This document shows, in pieces, positions 1 through 7,797 of a DNA stretch of 55,805 nt. The stretch is from Lishizhenia tianjinensis. GTDB lineage: Bacteria; Bacteroidota; Bacteroidia; Flavobacteriales_D; Crocinitomicaceae. The stretch's first letter is position 1. Each line of letters begins with the position of its first letter. A program made the position numbers and the translations under genes. The notes beneath the pieces were generated by a model. It saw nothing but the letters and a program-made list of their open reading frames with translations, did not search any database and was not told the origin of the DNA. Location: contig CAMDLY010000011.1 of the NCBI GenBank assembly GCA_945902115.1, positions 1 to 55,805 on the forward strand, given 5' to 3'.

Positions 1-366
1 TGACAAGTATAGTTGTTGACGAGAGCAAAAGAAGCCCAGCCCATAACAGCCGTTTTGCAAAAGCGGGGGTTTCGTGCTTCTATGACAGTGCAGTGCTAAA
101 TTCAAGCTTTGTGCATCTAATGAAGTTTAGTGCTGAAAATCCCCGCCTTCGCAAAGCGGCAAAACGTTGTGCGATATATTAAGAGACCCCAATATGACAG
201 AAAATAATCCATTTAATACTACCATTATCTGAGGGCTGCTTTTTTAGAGGTTTTTTGGCAGTAGAAAACCAGATATTAATCCTACTCATAGATTTTCAAC
301 GATTTCTTGTTCAAGAACTAATTTAAGATTAACTTTAGTTTCAATTTTATTCGCAAATAGATCAAC
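1..366. other. Non-coding left flank
   Basis: This stretch carries no open frame I can support. It contains an attC-like folded repeat (39-172, listed separately) followed by about 190 bases of AT-rich DNA up to the first gene at 367. The first 35 bases could be the tail of a gene or spacer that starts outside the window; this cannot be decided here. I see no clear -7 TAnnTTTG element immediately before 367. Confidence 0.6.
39..172. repeat. attC-like imperfect inverted repeat
   Basis: The two ends are complementary and enclose a long variable middle. CATAAC (42-47) faces GTTGTG (166-171) with one G-T pair, TTTTGC (53-58) faces GCAAAA (159-164), and AAGCGGGG (61-68) faces CCCCGCCTT (141-149) with one unpaired C. 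The outer boxes resemble the RYYYAAC/GTTRRRY boxes of integron attC recombination sites. The length, about 134 bp, and the presence of extrahelical bases fit that class. No integron integrase or cassette array is visible in the window. It could instead be a dispersed Bacteroidota intergenic repeat of unknown function. Confidence 0.5.
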
Positions 367-3207
367 ATGAAAATTCTAGCCGTATTTGCTCTAATATTTC
401 TCAGTTTTTCAATCAAAGCACAATTAGATACAACTTTTTGGTTTGTGGCACCTGAGGCAGCAGAAAATCACGGCGACAGACCAATTGTTTTTCGTTTTGC
501 TACATTATCCAATCCTGCCATTGTCACAATCTCGCAACCGGCAAACCCTGCTTTTCCAACCCAAGTCTTGAATCTACCTGCTAATTCTGCACAAACTCTT
601 GACCTTACTCCATGGATAGATATAATTGAAAATAAACCTGCGAATACGACACTCAATTTCGGTTTTAAAATTACCTCGTCATCGTTAATTACTGCTTATT
701 ATGAGGTGACTCCTAGTTGTAATTGTAACCCAGATATATTCGCTTTGAAAGGAAAAAATTCCTTAGGGACTGCATTTTTAACTCCCTTTCAAAATTTTTT
801 AAGCAATGCTTCTTATGCCCGATCAGGTTTTAATATCGTTGCAACAGAAAATAATACAACGGTAACAATTATACCAACTCAAAACATTGTCGGACACGCG
901 GCTGGTATTCCGTTTTCAATAAACCTAAATGCCGGACAAACTTATTGTGCCGAAGCAACGAGCACAGCTGCAAATTTGCATTTATGTGGTAGTTCAGTTG
1001 TTGCGAATAAAAAAATTGCCCTTACGATACACGATGACTCTGCCCTAGGTGGGCCTTATGGTGGCTGTGCCGATTTACAAGGAGATCAGTTAATTCCTAT
1101 TTCTATACTTGGGATGGAGTACATAGCGCTCAAAGGATATTTGAATGGCCCCGATAAGGTATATGTCCTCGGGACGTCTAATGGAACATCATTATCTATT
1201 GATGGCGTCAATGTTGGTAATATTAACTTGGGACAAACGTATGTACATACCCTATCCAATCCCACGGCATATATTGTCGCTTCCGACTTAGTATATGTTC
1301 TTCATCAATCTGGATTTGGTTGTGAAGTTGGAGAAGCAATTTTACCTCCTCTGGTATGTACAGGTTCTAATGTTGTGCCGTTTACACGCTCCACAAATGA
1401 ATTTTTTGCCGTTAACATTTTGGTCCCTGCGGGTGGTGAAAGTGACTTCACGTTCAACGGTGCTGCAGGAGTTGTAAACGCTACTTCTTTTAACTTCGTA
1501 CCTGGAACGGCAAATTCGTGGATGTATGCCCAATTGGATTTGAGTAGTAACGTTGTAGTTCAACAAGGTACAAGAATCGAAAATAGTACGAATAAATTTC
1601 ATTTGGGACTTATTCATGGTGGTGCGTCTTCAGGATGTCGCTTTGGTTATTTTAGTGACTTTGCATCACTCAGGTATGAAATTGAATCGGAAAATGAAAC
1701 CTATTGTGCAGGAGAGACCATTCAACTATCATCAAATGTTTTAGCGGGCGCTACCTATACATGGACAGGACCAAATAATTTTAGTCAAAGTGGGTCATCG
1801 ATTTCAATTCCTAATGCACAAGTAGCAGATTCTGGATTATACATTGTTTCTGGCCAATTACCTGATGCCTGTCTTTTATTACCTGATACCATTGATATTA
1901 CCATTATTGAACAACCATCATTGCCCGATATATTTCACAATGGCCCGTGGTGTATCAATGACTCTGGAATGGTTTGGCACACTATTCCTTCAATTTATGG
2001 CTTTGAGTGGACTAATGATCAAGGTATTGTTTTGAACCAGAACGACACCTTATATTTTAACTCGTTAAATGCTGAAGGCCAGATAAGTATTAACTTAATG
2101 TCTAGCCTAAATAATTGTATTTCAGGAATTTCAAATGAAATAATTCCAATTTATAGTTTACCGCAGGTAAGTATTAGCCCACCTTTCGATGTGTGTGGGA
2201 CTCAAGTAGACCTCAGTACCAACACTCAAAATGCCGTTGGAGATCCAATAGATTCCATTTATTGGCACAATGTAACAAGCGGTGTTGATATAGGAAGCGG
2301 ACCAAGTATTCAAGGATTTAATTCATCAGAAGATCCCGAATCATCACTTCTTATTTCGTCGTCGGCTATCAGTGTGAATGGTTGTATTAATGCCGATACC
2401 GTAGAGATATTTTTTCATCCATATCCAAATCTCACCGCAGAATATACTGACATGTGTAATGGTCAAGAGGTATTCATAAATATTCAACAAGGTTGGAATG
2501 GAACACCTGCTAGTTCGGACCAAATTTCCGGGACAATCAACTTTGGAGATGCCACGACACAATTAAATCCGGCATGGAATTTTATTCACTCATATCCTGG
2601 CTCAGGAACTTATAACATAAGCTATCCCGTGCAAAGTAGCTATGGTTGTACTGATACGTTATACTTAGAAGTAATTGTTCAAAGTATTCCACAGGTCGAT
2701 ATAATTGCAACTCCGAAGTGTATCGAAAAAGCAGATATTTCAGCAGAATTGATATTAGGTACTTTCGAATTAGATAACTATCAGTGGCAGTTTCCGAGCA
2801 ATTCGATTTCTGATCAATTAACTTTTGAACAAACATTTCCTGGTGGTGGAGATATCAATGGAACATTAACATTATTGTCAACAATAGGATGCGAATTTGA
2901 TTTCCCTTTTCAATTCTACGTGGAACCTGGGATTGATTTTCCAGCGCTTGAAGTACCCAATGTTATTACAGCAAACGGCGATGGCGTTAATGATAAAATT
3001 GAAATTAATCCATTATTTGAAAATTGTTTCTCCTATGAATTTACTATCCTCAATCGTTGGGGAAGCAAACTATTCACGAGTAATTCCTCTGCTCAATCCT
3101 TCGAAGGAAAAGATAGTAACGGAAACGATCTATTACCTGGCGTTTATTTCTACACATTGACAAGTGAACAGGGGGAAAAACACGGATTTATTACACTCAT
3201 TCGATAA
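367..3207 (+). CDS. Secreted IgGFc-binding-like protein with T9SS type B sorting domain
   Basis: This 946-residue protein begins with a signal peptide (about residues 1-18, ending KA-Q). The first 450 or so residues resemble the IgGFc-binding domain: an opening DTTFWFVAPEAAENH block, then repeated beta-strand segments with phrases such as NIVATENNTTVTI, and scattered cysteines. Ig-like and PKD-like beta-sandwich repeats follow to about residue 850. The final 85 residues are a gliding-motility-associated C-terminal domain: PNVITANGDGVND near 863, then an ILNRWG core and a YFYTL segment. This marks it as cargo of the type IX secretion system, displayed on or released from the cell surface. It is probably an adhesin or matrix protein; the ligand is unknown. 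The ATG start directly precedes the signal peptide. Confidence 0.85.
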   Translation: MKILAVFALIFLSFSIKAQLDTTFWFVAPEAAENHGDRPIVFRFATLSNPAIVTISQPANPAFPTQVLNLPANSAQTLDLTPWIDIIENKPANTTLNFGFKITSSSLITAYYEVTPSCNCNPDIFALKGKNSLGTAFLTPFQNFLSNASYARSGFNIVATENNTTVTIIPTQNIVGHAAGIPFSINLNAGQTYCAEATSTAANLHLCGSSVVANKKIALTIHDDSALGGPYGGCADLQGDQLIPISILGMEYIALKGYLNGPDKVYVLGTSNGTSLSIDGVNVGNINLGQTYVHTLSNPTAYIVASDLVYVLHQSGFGCEVGEAILPPLVCTGSNVVPFTRSTNEFFAVNILVPAGGESDFTFNGAAGVVNATSFNFVPGTANSWMYAQLDLSSNVVVQQGTRIENSTNKFHLGLIHGGASSGCRFGYFSDFASLRYEIESENETYCAGETIQLSSNVLAGATYTWTGPNNFSQSGSSISIPNAQVADSGLYIVSGQLPDACLLLPDTIDITIIEQPSLPDIFHNGPWCINDSGMVWHTIPSIYGFEWTNDQGIVLNQNDTLYFNSLNAEGQISINLMSSLNNCISGISNEIIPIYSLPQVSISPPFDVCGTQVDLSTNTQNAVGDPIDSIYWHNVTSGVDIGSGPSIQGFNSSEDPESSLLISSSAISVNGCINADTVEIFFHPYPNLTAEYTDMCNGQEVFINIQQGWNGTPASSDQISGTINFGDATTQLNPAWNFIHSYPGSGTYNISYPVQSSYGCTDTLYLEVIVQSIPQVDIIATPKCIEKADISAELILGTFELDNYQWQFPSNSISDQLTFEQTFPGGGDINGTLTLLSTIGCEFDFPFQFYVEPGIDFPALEVPNVITANGDGVNDKIEINPLFENCFSYEFTILNRWGSKLFTSNSSAQSFEGKDSNGNDLLPGVYFYTLTSEQGEKHGFITLIR

Positions 3208-3233
3208 TCCCAAATAAATATTAATTTTATCTA

Positions 3234-4412
3234 GTGAAACGAGTTGTTGTTGGTCTTTCTGGTGGCGTGGATTCAAGCGTCGCAGCATATTTATTAATAG
3301 AGCAAGGCTATGAGGTTATTGGAATGTTCATGAAAAATTGGCATGACGAATCTGTTACTCTTTCAGACGAATGCCCATGGATAGACGATTCCAATGATGC
3401 TTTACTTGTTGCACAACATTTAGGTATACCCTTCCAAGTAATTGATTTAAGTAAAGAATACAAGGAGCGTATCGTTGATTACATGTTTAAAGAGTATGAA
3501 GCCGGTAGAACACCTAATCCAGATGTCTTGTGTAATCGTGAGATTAAATTTGATGCCTTCTTGAAAGCAGCTACAGACCTTGGAGCAGATTACGTAGCGA
3601 CCGGACATTATTGCAGAAAATTAGTTCATGAAAACGGTCTTACCAACCTACTCTCTGGAAAAGATAAGAATAAAGATCAATCGTATTTCTTATGTCAAAT
3701 CAACCCTGAACAACTATCAAAAGCACTATTTCCCATCGGAGATTTAGAAAAATCAGTTGTAAGAAGAATTGCCGCAGAGCAAGGATTGGTAACTGCTGAG
3801 AAAAAAGATTCACAAGGCCTTTGTTTTGTGGGAAAAATCTCATTACCAATCTTTTTACAACAACAATTACAGCAAAAGTTAGGGCCAATTATAGAGATTC
3901 CTGAAGACAACGGGGTGCTAAACGCATATCACCAACTTACAAAATCTGAAAACAACCTTGTAAAATTAAGTGAGCCGTTCAAATTTAATAGAGAGGACGG
4001 TATTCAAGTTGGAGAACACCAAGGAGCACACTATTACACCATTGGACAGAGGAAAGGGTTGCATATTGGAGGAAGACCTGAGCCTAGTTTTGTAATAGGT
4101 ATAGATACGAATGAAAATGTAATTTATACGGGTCAAACTGTCAGTCATCCTGGACTAAATAGATCTGTTCTTAAGTTGGAATTAAGCCAAATGAATTGGT
4201 TAAATGCTGCTTACGAGTTAGTGGAAGACGGTGATCTTGAGGTCATGTCACGAATCCGATATCGCCAACCTCTGCAAAAAGCAAAACTCATACGAAAATC
4301 GAATGAGTTTTACTTACTTTTTAATCAACCACAAAAAGGGATTACACCTGGACAGTTCGCAGTTTGGTATATTGCTGACGAACTTATTGGATCTTCGGTT
4401 ATATATTCTTAG
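3234..4412 (+). CDS. mnmA: tRNA-specific 2-thiouridylase MnmA
   Basis: MnmA transfers sulfur to C2 of the wobble uridine in tRNA-Lys, -Glu and -Gln, using ATP to adenylate the base. The 392-residue protein shows the ATP-binding PP-loop SGGVDSS at residues 9-15, the first catalytic cysteine Cys100 in a [12 protein letters not shown] context, and the second, Cys197, in [24 protein letters not shown] segment matches the family's central domain. It is slightly longer than the typical 360-380 residues, with extra sequence in the middle. The start is GTG at 3234, chosen because the family's N-terminal strand and PP-loop begin at once; no ATG lies nearby upstream. Its last four bases overlap the end of the small convergent gene. 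Confidence 0.96.
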   Translation: MKRVVVGLSGGVDSSVAAYLLIEQGYEVIGMFMKNWHDESVTLSDECPWIDDSNDALLVAQHLGIPFQVIDLSKEYKERIVDYMFKEYEAGRTPNPDVLCNREIKFDAFLKAATDLGADYVATGHYCRKLVHENGLTNLLSGKDKNKDQSYFLCQINPEQLSKALFPIGDLEKSVVRRIAAEQGLVTAEKKDSQGLCFVGKISLPIFLQQQLQQKLGPIIEIPEDNGVLNAYHQLTKSENNLVKLSEPFKFNREDGIQVGEHQGAHYYTIGQRKGLHIGGRPEPSFVIGIDTNENVIYTGQTVSHPGLNRSVLKLELSQMNWLNAAYELVEDGDLEVMSRIRYRQPLQKAKLIRKSNEFYLLFNQPQKGITPGQFAVWYIADELIGSSVIYS

Positions 4413-4621
4413 TTCATTACAGCACTGAAAAAGACAGAATTTTTGTGATCTTCCATCCTTTCAGCATTCTTCAATTTATCCATTAAAGCCGCTACTTCAA
4501 AAACGCTTAGATTACTTTTAACTCCTAACTCTCTGTGTTTGGATAATTTCAACTGCGCATTTCGCGCAACATTACTTCTAAGTGAATTCATATAAATTGT
4601 CATGTCGTTGTTTTTTGACAT
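4409..4621 (-). CDS. Small hypothetical protein
   Basis: This is a 70-residue soluble, basic and helix-rich protein with no signal peptide. I do not recognise a family. The start is placed at the ATG at 4621 (MSKNND...) rather than the longer frame from 4654, because a near-consensus -7 box (TACATTCG on the minus strand, 4627-4634) sits just upstream of 4621. The gene is convergent with mnmA and the stops overlap by four bases (4409-4412). The composition (many Lys, Asn, Ser, Glu; no long low-complexity run) looks like a real protein. A role cannot be assigned. Confidence 0.6.
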   Translation of the reverse strand: MSKNNDMTIYMNSLRSNVARNAQLKLSKHRELGVKSNLSVFEVAALMDKLKNAERMEDHKNSVFFSAVMN

Positions 4622-4758
4622 TGTTACGAATGTAAATAAATGAAAGTTACACAACGTATATAATTTATTTTTAATAAACTGATTTTCAATAATTTAATTT
4701 TAATTATTTAAATAAACATAACAAAATAATTTTTGAAATATGGTTTCAAATCATTGTG

Positions 4759-4766
4759 TATCTTTG
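4759..4766 (+). promoter_or_regulatory. -7 promoter element (TATCTTTG)
   Basis: This is an exact match to the Bacteroidota -7 consensus TAnnTTTG. A TTTG that could act as the -33 box lies at 4732-4735, with a spacer of 23 bases, at the long end of the usual range. The ATG of the lipoprotein gene is only eight bases downstream, so the transcript would be leaderless or nearly so. Confidence 0.6.
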
Positions 4767-4774
4767 TATTAGCT

Positions 4775-5563
4775 ATGCGAAAATGTTGCCACTTTCTTCT
4801 TGTTTTTGTGCTTTTCGCCTGTGAGGAGAAAACTAATGAAGACGCGGAAGAATTCCAAAACTCTACGGAAATAACTATCTCTACGATTCCAGATAGCGTG
4901 AAACGAAATTTCAATGAGCACTTACGATATACTCTACAGAGCGCATTCCAAATATCCCTAGACGAAAAGTATACTTCCCAAGTAGTAGAAACAGATTTTA
5001 ATGGTGACGGAGTAATGGACAAAATTATATCTATCAACCGTCTAGAAAAAGCCAATCTAGACCTTAAAACCGCTGAAAATCCCGCAAAGTCATTGGAAAT
5101 GGGTCAAATGGGTAACTACAATCATTTCATTCTTTACAATGGTAAAGACAGTACTTTCATTTCACCCGTTGTCGTTCCCTCCTCACCATACACGCCACTA
5201 GTGATCTCTAGTGTAGCCCTGAAAAATGAGGTAAAAAGTGAAATTCAGTTAGCGTATCGGATTCGAAATTCCGCCTATAGATCTTTCTACACCATTCAAA
5301 ATAATCAGGCGAAAATCATTTTTCAGTGGAAACTATTTGACGGCTTAGGAACCAAAAATGACGAAGCTTATTTCATAGAAGTTGGAAACTCAGGAAAGTC
5401 CTCAGAATTCAAGGATCTTTATATCTATAAAGCCAACCTTCAAAAACTACCAAAAAAAGAAAATCCCTATACTTTTAATCCTTTAATTTCGAAAAAAGAA
5501 GGTATTTTTACCACGTTTTTCTACTTAGATAAAGAGGGGAAGTACTTTACGTTACCGCAATAA
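4775..5563 (+). CDS. Predicted lipoprotein with a VCBS-like motif
   Basis: This 262-residue protein starts at the ATG at 4775, where a basic n-region, a hydrophobic core and a lipobox (LFAC, lipidated Cys near residue 18) follow at once. An upstream in-frame ATG at 4733 is rejected because it would bury the signal peptide and overlap the promoter. One DFNGDGVMDK segment resembles the calcium-binding loop of FG-GAP/VCBS repeats. The rest is beta-rich. No enzyme motif is seen. It lies 25 bases ahead of the rhodanese gene and probably heads the four-gene operon that runs to 7706. The function is unknown; it is likely anchored in the periplasm or outer membrane. Confidence 0.75.
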   Translation: MRKCCHFLLVFVLFACEEKTNEDAEEFQNSTEITISTIPDSVKRNFNEHLRYTLQSAFQISLDEKYTSQVVETDFNGDGVMDKIISINRLEKANLDLKTAENPAKSLEMGQMGNYNHFILYNGKDSTFISPVVVPSSPYTPLVISSVALKNEVKSEIQLAYRIRNSAYRSFYTIQNNQAKIIFQWKLFDGLGTKNDEAYFIEVGNSGKSSEFKDLYIYKANLQKLPKKENPYTFNPLISKKEGIFTTFFYLDKEGKYFTLPQ

Positions 5564-5588
5564 AATAACACATAAGAATAGCTGAGGT

Positions 5589-5903
5589 ATGCATAAAATT
5601 TGTCCAAGCGAATGTCCAACAATGATTGAAAGCGGTGCTGCAGTGATCTTAGATATAAGGGAACAGTTCGAATTCGATGCTGTTCATATAAGTAGCCTTC
5701 ACATCCCAATGGCTGAATTAGAACACCATCTAGATACGGTAAGAAAATACAATAAGGTAATCGTAATGTGTCAATCTGGAAGACGGGCTGAAGCACTGGT
5801 AAATTTTTTGGAAACGGAATATAATGTCACCAATTTATTATGTATGGAAGGCGGTATACTGGGATGGAAAGAAAAAGTTGACCCATCATTAATTATCGAA
5901 TAA
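5589..5903 (+). CDS. Rhodanese-like domain protein
   Basis: This is a single-domain rhodanese of 104 residues. Rhodaneses carry sulfur as a cysteine persulfide and hand it to acceptors such as cyanide, thiols or sulfur-trafficking partners. The sequence shows the N-terminal ILDIREQFEFDAVHI block and the active-site loop MCQSGRRA with Cys61. There is no signal peptide, so it is probably cytoplasmic. A GAGG-like purine stretch precedes the ATG. The next gene (DedA) starts two bases after its stop, so the two are surely co-transcribed. The true substrate cannot be read from the sequence. Confidence 0.92.
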   Translation: MHKICPSECPTMIESGAAVILDIREQFEFDAVHISSLHIPMAELEHHLDTVRKYNKVIVMCQSGRRAEALVNFLETEYNVTNLLCMEGGILGWKEKVDPSLIIE

Positions 5904-5904
5904 C

Positions 5905-6531
5905 ATGGTAGAATTATTCAAACACATTCTGGAACTCGATTTCGATTGGCTCTTTAGCAACTATGGAACCGCGATATATGTCATTTTATTTATGATTATA
6001 TTCATAGAAACTGGAGTTGTAGCGATGCCCTTTTTGCCCGGAGACTCTCTCTTATTTACTGCAGGGCTATTTTGTAAATCGGGCCATATGGATCTTTTGA
6101 TTTTACTCCCCTTATTATTTATTGCGGCAGTAGTTGGAGATAACTCAAACTATTGGATTGGAAGAAAAATTGGACTCAGTGTGTTTTCGTTCAAAATTAA
6201 AGGTAGGCAGATCGTAAAAAAAGAATACCTCGACCAAACTGAACAGTTTTTTGAAAAAAATGGTACCAAAGCAATTATCATGGCACGCTTCGTACCATTG
6301 GTTCGTACCTTTGCTCCATTCGCTGCAGGGGTTGGTAAAATGAACTATAAAACATTTGTTTCTTTTGATATTTTAGGCGGGTTCCTTTGGGTTTTCAGCC
6401 TTACCATAGCAGGATATCTCCTCGGAGAAATAACTTGGATAAAGGAACACATTGATTTAGTATGTCTGGGAATTATTTTATTGTCTGTCTTACCAATTAT
6501 CGTTAAATTGGTATCTAATAGACTAAAATGA
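5905..6531 (+). CDS. DedA family membrane protein
   Basis: This is a 208-residue polytopic inner-membrane protein of the DedA/VTT family, whose members flip undecaprenyl phosphate or phospholipids and support envelope homeostasis. Visible hallmarks are the PGDSLLFTAG re-entrant segment near residue 46 and the ARFVPLVRTFAPFAAG motif near residue 130, plus hydrophobic segments at about 22-40, 65-85, 150-170 and 180-203. It begins two bases after the rhodanese stop. Its last four bases (ATGA) overlap the thiolase start, so the three are translationally coupled. The link to a thiolase is not explained by known DedA biology. Confidence 0.92.
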   Translation: MVELFKHILELDFDWLFSNYGTAIYVILFMIIFIETGVVAMPFLPGDSLLFTAGLFCKSGHMDLLILLPLLFIAAVVGDNSNYWIGRKIGLSVFSFKIKGRQIVKKEYLDQTEQFFEKNGTKAIIMARFVPLVRTFAPFAAGVGKMNYKTFVSFDILGGFLWVFSLTIAGYLLGEITWIKEHIDLVCLGIILLSVLPIIVKLVSNRLK

Positions 6532-7706
6532 AAAGAGCATATATAGTTTCAGGTTATCGATCTGCCATAGGTAAAGCAGGTAAAGGTGGTTTTAGGTTTT
6601 ACCGTCCCGATGATCTCGCGGCTCGGGTGATAGAGCACCTCATGAAATCAGTTCCAAATTTAGATCCTGAGTTAGTAGATGACGTAATCGTTGGTAATGC
6701 TACTCCCGAGGCTGAACAAGGGCTGAACATGGCGAGGATGATTTCCCTTTTCGGTTTAAAAACTGACAAGGTTCCTGGTATGACTGTAAACAGGTATTGT
6801 GCCTCAGGTCTCGAGACCATTGCAATTGCCCAGGCAAAAATTGAGGCTGGAATGGCTGATTGCATTATTGCCGGTGGTGCTGAATCCATGTCCATTATGG
6901 CCATGGGTGGATGGCGAATCGTCCCAAATCCTGTAGAAAGTAAAAAAAATCCAAGCTATTACTGGGGTATGGGCTTGACGGCCGAGGCCGTTGCAAAAGA
7001 ATACCATATCAGTCGTGAGGAACAAGATAATTTTGCATTTACCTCCCACGAAAAGGCTCTTGATGCCATAAAACAAGGGCGCTTTAAAGATGACATTGTA
7101 CCCGTGGAAATAGAACATATTTTCCTTGATGAAAATGAGAGAAAACAGGTTAAAAAATATATCGTAGACACGGATGAAGGTCCGAGAAAAAGCACGCTTG
7201 AAGGACTTTCCAAATTAAAACCGGTATTTGCTGCAAATGGTTCTGTTACTGCTGGGAATAGTTCACAAACCTCCGACGGAGCAGCATTTGTGTTGGTTAT
7301 GTCTGAAGATATGGTGAAAAGATTAAACCTTGAACCCATTGCACGACTAGCATCCTATGCAACAGTTGGTGTGGAACCGAGAATTATGGGGATAGGTCCT
7401 GTAGAGGCAATTCCAAAAGCAATAAAAGCCGCAGGACTTACCTTGAATGACATTGATTTAGTTGAATTAAACGAAGCCTTTGCCTCTCAATCTTTAGCTG
7501 TAATTAGAGAATCACAGCTCAATCCTGAAATAGTAAACGTGAATGGAGGAGCAATTGCGCTTGGCCATCCACTGGGTTGCACCGGTGCTAAATTAACTGT
7601 TCAACTAATTAATGAATTAAGAAGAAGAAATCAACGATATGGTATCGTTACCATGTGCGTTGGAACCGGTCAAGGTGCTGCGGGTGTTATTGAACGTATT
7701 AGTTAA
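6528..7706 (+). CDS. Thiolase (acetyl-CoA C-acyltransferase)
   Basis: Thiolases cleave 3-ketoacyl-CoA with CoA, or run in reverse to condense acetyl-CoA units. The 392-residue protein has all catalytic residues: acyl-accepting Cys91 in NRYCASG, His347 in GGAIALGHPLG and the acid/base Cys377 in CVGTGQG. The N-terminal FRFYRPDDLAARV stretch is like that of FadA-type 3-ketoacyl-CoA thiolases of Bacteroidota. Degradative beta-oxidation is therefore more likely than acetoacetyl-CoA synthesis, but this is inference. The start overlaps the DedA stop as ATGA. A second thiolase lies at 42171-43379. Confidence 0.93.
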   Translation: MKRAYIVSGYRSAIGKAGKGGFRFYRPDDLAARVIEHLMKSVPNLDPELVDDVIVGNATPEAEQGLNMARMISLFGLKTDKVPGMTVNRYCASGLETIAIAQAKIEAGMADCIIAGGAESMSIMAMGGWRIVPNPVESKKNPSYYWGMGLTAEAVAKEYHISREEQDNFAFTSHEKALDAIKQGRFKDDIVPVEIEHIFLDENERKQVKKYIVDTDEGPRKSTLEGLSKLKPVFAANGSVTAGNSSQTSDGAAFVLVMSEDMVKRLNLEPIARLASYATVGVEPRIMGIGPVEAIPKAIKAAGLTLNDIDLVELNEAFASQSLAVIRESQLNPEIVNVNGGAIALGHPLGCTGAKLTVQLINELRRRNQRYGIVTMCVGTGQGAAGVIERIS

Positions 7707-7765
7707 TTCTGTGTTATATAGCTATTAAAAGACGATAAATATAAATTACATGCAACTTAAAGCGT

Positions 7766-7773
7766 TAAATTTG
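7766..7773 (+). promoter_or_regulatory. -7 promoter element (TAAATTTG)
   Basis: This is an exact TAnnTTTG match 24 bases before the ATG at 7798, giving a short leader. No good -33 TTG is seen at the expected distance, so this is a moderate call. It lies in the 91-base gap after the thiolase operon. Confidence 0.45.
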
Positions 7774-7797
7774 TGTCTAAATTGTGTAATCTAGAAC

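Noticed and set aside
3695-4148. Minus-strand frames inside mnmA
   Set aside because: They lie opposite the conserved MnmA coding sequence and show no known motif, so they are antisense shadows.
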